From: Clostridium sporogenes
Lineage (GTDB): Bacteria; Bacillota; Clostridia; Clostridiales; Clostridiaceae
Direction: 5' to 3'
Assembly: GCF_001020205.1 (NCBI RefSeq)
Contig: NZ_CP011663.1
Span: forward strand, 1,550,001-1,614,000
DNA length: 64,000 nt
A model generated the notes under the pieces. It did not search any database and was not told the origin of the DNA. It saw only the letters and a list, made by a program, of their open reading frames with translations. A program made the position numbers and the translations under genes. The stretch's first letter is position 1. Each line of letters opens with the position of its first letter. Positions 63,317 to 64,000 of this stretch are shown here, one piece after another.

Positions 63317-64000
63317 TTATAATGGTAATTGAGGTGTAGCAGTTATTCCAACTTGATCAAAGGCATTTTCAACAATTTTCACATGCTTACTATTTTCACC
63401 ATAAAGGTCTTTAGTAACTTTAATTAAGTCATTTCTACATTTAGCAAAATTTGTTGTTTCATCCCATTGATAGCAATTAGCTCTATAAAATAATTTTGCC
63501 ATAATATCTTTACCATTTGCTTCACCGGATTTTTCCATGCCATCTGCAATTAAATAAGCAGCATGGTTTATTATACCTGAATTTGTATGAACTCCACCCC
63601 AATCATTGTCTTCATCATTAGGAAGATATTTGAAATCTTTCATATGAGCTGGTTGGTCTCCTCTAGATGGATCCTTCATATCTCTCATTGTATCTCCAGG
63701 AATATTTGGTGTATAACATTCTTCACCTATTTCAAAGTTCTTACCATCAATAGCTACTCCCATAATATCGGAGAAGGATTCATTTAAGGCCCCAGATTCA
63801 TTTTCATATTTAAGCTTGGATTCTTTACTAGTTACACCGTGACTTAATTCATGGCCTACAATATCTAAGGATTTTGATAGAGGAGAGAATACTCTTCCAT
63901 CTCCATCACCAAAGAACATAGACCCTAGGTCATCTCTCCAAAAGGCATTATTAAAATTTTTACCAGCATGAATAAATCCTTCAACATTCATACCTTTGTT
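63317..64000 (-). CDS. npr: Neutral protease (M4), cut by window edge
   Basis: The C-terminal 228 codons of another array member; the frame is open to base 64000 (DNKGMNVEGF-type sequence continues beyond), so signal peptide and propeptide lie outside. Visible motifs are VGHELSHGVTSKES, GALNESFSDIMG and the WGGVHTNSGIINHAAY segment, and the end TATPQLPL is identical with the other copies. The catalytic domain seen here is intact. Confidence 0.95.
   Translation of the reverse strand, partial: NKGMNVEGFIHAGKNFNNAFWRDDLGSMFFGDGDGRVFSPLSKSLDIVGHELSHGVTSKESKLKYENESGALNESFSDIMGVAIDGKNFEIGEECYTPNIPGDTMRDMKDPSRGDQPAHMKDFKYLPNDEDNDWGGVHTNSGIINHAAYLIADGMEKSGEANGKDIMAKLFYRANCYQWDETTNFAKCRNDLIKVTKDLYGENSKHVKIVENAFDQVGITATPQLPL

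Larger units (their letters stand above)
57652..64000 (-). repeat. Tandem array of four neutral protease genes
   Basis: Four head-to-tail copies of the same M4 protease gene in one orientation, each ending in TPQLPL and separated by about 120-190 bases of related leader/terminator sequence. One copy is a pseudogene. The array continues beyond the window to the right. Confidence 0.93.

Noticed and set aside
1..64000. tRNA/rRNA genes, CRISPR arrays, prophage or complete IS elements
   Set aside because: I looked for cloverleaf ends, regular direct repeats with spacers, and transposase/integrase motifs and found none.

Overview
The window is strongly A+T-rich chromosomal DNA from a low-GC, endospore-forming anaerobe. 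Evidence includes AT-biased codons (ATA, AGA, TTA), strong GGAGG ribosome binding sites, frequent GTG/TTG starts, a SpoVB-type flippase, a butanol-dehydrogenase-like Fe-ADH, a rubrerythrin-like protein and a tandem array of thermolysin-type neutral proteases. It best fits Clostridium, most likely the proteolytic C. botulinum group I / C. sporogenes lineage. The species is inferred from family content, not from a database match. No rRNA, tRNA, CRISPR, phage or intact IS element was seen.

Layout. 1-958: 3' part of RNase Z. 1588-7661: PH-domain protein, NarL-type two-component pair, ABC-2 exporter (ATPase and two permeases) and a small membrane protein; the order matches the LnrJKLMN polyene-resistance type. 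The 0.5 kb to the convergent nitroreductase (8188-8739) is a composite palindrome. 9274-15056: unknown protein, cold-shock protein, a small MITE, PepD dipeptidase, TPR protein, pyridoxal kinase and MsrA. 15310-23646: candidate small RNA, BceR-type operator, BceAB-like transporter, lytic-transglycosylase-like protein, BceRS-like pair and a second BceAB-like transporter; this is a cell-wall-antibiotic sensing and detoxification module. 23715-25591: soluble RsiV-like (DUF3298) protein and a DUF2804 protein. 25985-29602: PatB C-S lyase plus a probable cystine ABC importer.

29819-43671: XRE regulator, D,D-carboxypeptidase, Nudix hydrolase, Fe-ADH, YfcC-type transporter, PncB, an amino-acid importer without its own ATPase, a TudS-like desulfidase and a PcrA/UvrD-like helicase. 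43876-47385: FtsA-like protein with beta-grasp-like C-terminal repeats, and an M20 amidohydrolase. 47440-48384 is a patch of gene decay: an amidase remnant, a small membrane protein and an ORF without a start. 48609-53982: RluA-type pseudouridine synthase, two convergent MOP flippases (YtgP/MurJ type and SpoVB type), a ferritin-like protein and an unknown. 53983-55100 holds a degraded M24 peptidase tail and a 36-aa membrane peptide gene. 55101-57419 is a Lon-family protease whose P-loop region is degenerate. 57652-64000 is a minus-strand array of four neutral-protease genes: one pseudogene with three lesions, two intact, and one cut by the window edge.

Most genes are housekeeping or stress genes. 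The points most worth a second look are the composite palindrome, the operators and candidate sRNA around the two drug-response modules, the FtsA-like fusion, the P-loop-less Lon, the mosaic protease array, and the short or broken genes hidden in gaps.
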